Source: Rouxiella aceris
GTDB lineage: Bacteria > Pseudomonadota > Gammaproteobacteria > Enterobacterales > Enterobacteriaceae
Assembly: GCF_012933545.1 (NCBI RefSeq)
Contig: NZ_JAADJU010000001.1
Span: 434,001-498,000, forward strand
Direction: 5' to 3'
DNA length: 64,000 nt
The notes beneath the pieces were generated by a model that was given only the letters and a program-made list of their open reading frames with translations, did no database searches and had not been told where the DNA came from. This document shows positions 63,801 through 64,000 of this stretch, in pieces. The translations under genes and the position numbers were made by a program. The number at the start of each line of letters is the position of its first letter. The stretch's first letter is position 1.

Positions 63801-64000
63801 TACCGCGCGATCGGTCAACCACCAGTTACAGTCCAGCGTTGGGCCAACGTCAGAAATTTGCGTAAAACCATATTGTTCGGACAACAAAAAGCGTTTACCG
63901 CTTTCATTAATTAACGAGGTTTTTCCGCTGCCCGTCGGTCCGAGCACCAGAAACCACGGCAGATCGTTGATATAGCCCTTACGCCAGCGGTAGCGAATCC
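60840..64000 (-). CDS. tssM: T6SS membrane-complex protein TssM (IcmF), partial
   Basis: The C-terminal 1050 or so residues of TssM; the start lies beyond 64000, since the frame stays open to the window edge (PWFLVLGPTGSGKTSL). It has Walker A GPTGSGKTS, VYIDTAGEW (Walker B-like), a single membrane segment near ALRYGFTLALLAFVGKLLAV, then the IcmF-related and C-terminal DUF1215-type domains. TssM spans the inner membrane and, with TssJ and TssL, anchors the secretion apparatus. This shows the genome has a T6SS that could use the PAAR effector at 20043. Confidence 0.93.
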   Translation of the reverse strand, partial: IRYRWRKGYINDLPWFLVLGPTGSGKTSLINESGKRFLLSEQYGFTQISDVGPTLDCNWWLTDRAVYIDTAGEWAQLHGQSEESCRAQKKLFTLIRRYRRKPGIDGIILCLDGRWLMQASLTERKSLADTLRVRMLEIADHFHQDIAVYLAINQLDTLPGGAAFLSVASEEILEQGLGIQLVKNAYGQLDFAAAEEAFVRLSMHISDYIQQRLQAEPRADVRRQLLFFTEATGALHKPLFNFLEQVFVQSAGYYCGRLQQIWLGSTTAIQHAGFNSLSPIGDWQSKAIGQIYAPLLDNAIAERGVIDSHKLPARERIGRALRYGFTLALLAFVGKLLAVQYFWEEEYIAYITARFDETKRIVREIPTTNQLSDDVVSAYEQLGYMTAQLSNNVTPLSNPYLEHRLINRAAEQTYHRHLFKFFWPAIERYITSELGRDISAGDADVYNTLKVYLMLGKAEHRSADALVNWFMKRWSSFVPQGYSPADKRLFALHLREMFSGSLQSMAPVTSLSADLVRLARVKAMNIPMHVRVVRALQARAASSSIENITLATAAGANVSLMLRRKSTATVSDIAVPAFYTLASYHDVFRAQLDSAVKAMINEEAWVLKDEDRSKVSDMLTSEQKLADEVRKLYLQEYADSWDAFLKDIRVRPVGSLDDAAQLARQFSDPSSPLANLIRFATRQTSLDGSQQNNVSSWFGRKKSALENVRRDVVGEISGERSRFRITPEKALEQRFEVLRRLGQQLMQSVGGNSDPLARSFEELYNQLSSLAFSLRAGEVIPQNSAINRLRMSAARQPEPVRSVMQDLLDVGDSKSLQISRNNLNKGAASFAADLCRNKVAGRYPFVRNAKKEIGIDDFSRMFAPSGSIRRYFIQNLEPYVDTHSGNWRVKDSRHSLLSSGTLQAFQQASLISDTFFTAGSDNLSFSMFLRPLSLSPEIVEAVLDIDGQIIRYSHGSSQPVNIRWPGKNGGAYVRLSFKDVNGKIQTASFNGPWALFHLYDKSNPLMQASDRRELSMAIAGIRGMFKVELLSTMKDFPLWSTALSQFSCPAIK

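Noticed and set aside
1..64000. CRISPR arrays or rRNA genes
   Set aside because: No regularly spaced direct repeats and no rRNA-like segments were found; the only close repeats are IS copies, hairpins and operators.

Overview
The window looks like a chromosomal segment of an enterobacterium (order Enterobacterales, probably Yersiniaceae or Hafniaceae; the family placement is inference). The evidence is a tRNA-Phe(GAA) gene that reads like the enterobacterial one as I recall it, a Wzx/Wzy capsule or exopolysaccharide operon headed by a JUMPstart/ops element, a rarA-oqxA-oqxB-oqxR efflux locus, and the edge of a type VI secretion system (T6SS) cluster. AT-rich accessory DNA, core-like DNA and a GC-rich foreign block alternate.

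Region 1 (1-4 kb) is AT-rich and eroded. It holds degenerate IS3-family transposase remnants, a small broken membrane-protein locus and an orphan PD-(D/E)XK nuclease-like gene. Region 2 (4-16.2 kb) is a redox and detoxification neighbourhood: aldo/keto reductase, two MFS transporters, two paralogous LysR regulators, two DUF2255 proteins, two cupins, a carboxymuconolactone-decarboxylase lipoprotein, a tautomerase, one intact and two truncated SDRs, and an exported dienelactone-hydrolase-like enzyme. Three neighbouring genes (DUF2255, cupin, CMD) all carry export signals, while near-copies of the first two nearby lack them.

Region 3 (16.2-23.2 kb) is a toxin-immunity island. It contains an ankyrin-like membrane protein, an intact colicin E3-type immunity gene preceded by only the last residues of its rRNase toxin fused to an IS OrfA fragment, a PAAR/pyocin-S T6SS effector with a small partner upstream, and a run of small CPCC and immunity-candidate genes. 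Two copies of one internally deleted IS3 derivative bracket it. The effector part lies between tRNA-Phe and a degenerate copy of that tRNA's 3' end, the layout of an integrated element. Region 4 (23.4-27.9 kb) is a GC-rich cargo block (hydrolase, SDR, two TetR regulators with visible operators, DoxX-like and DUF4267 membrane proteins).

Region 5 (28-50.3 kb) begins with D-malate/tartrate dehydrogenase and a PAP2 phosphatase. The minus-strand polysaccharide operon follows, in transcription order: JUMPstart/ops, wbaP, wza, wzb, wzc, GT, wzy-like, GT, glycosidase, wzx-like, pyruvyltransferase, manC, manB, GT, gmd-like. Lipid-linked repeats started by WbaP would be built from ManB/ManC-derived GDP-mannose and other sugars, flipped, polymerised and exported through Wzc/Wza. 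The last gene is a Gmd homologue that lacks catalytic residues. A degenerate EAL protein and a LuxR-type regulator lie upstream of the operon. Region 6 (51.7-57.6 kb) is the RND efflux locus, with a pair of 29-bp inverted repeats in its control region. Region 7 (57.8-64 kb) has a purine permease with a LysR regulator and then the 3' end of a T6SS cluster (a small gene and tssM, which runs off the window).
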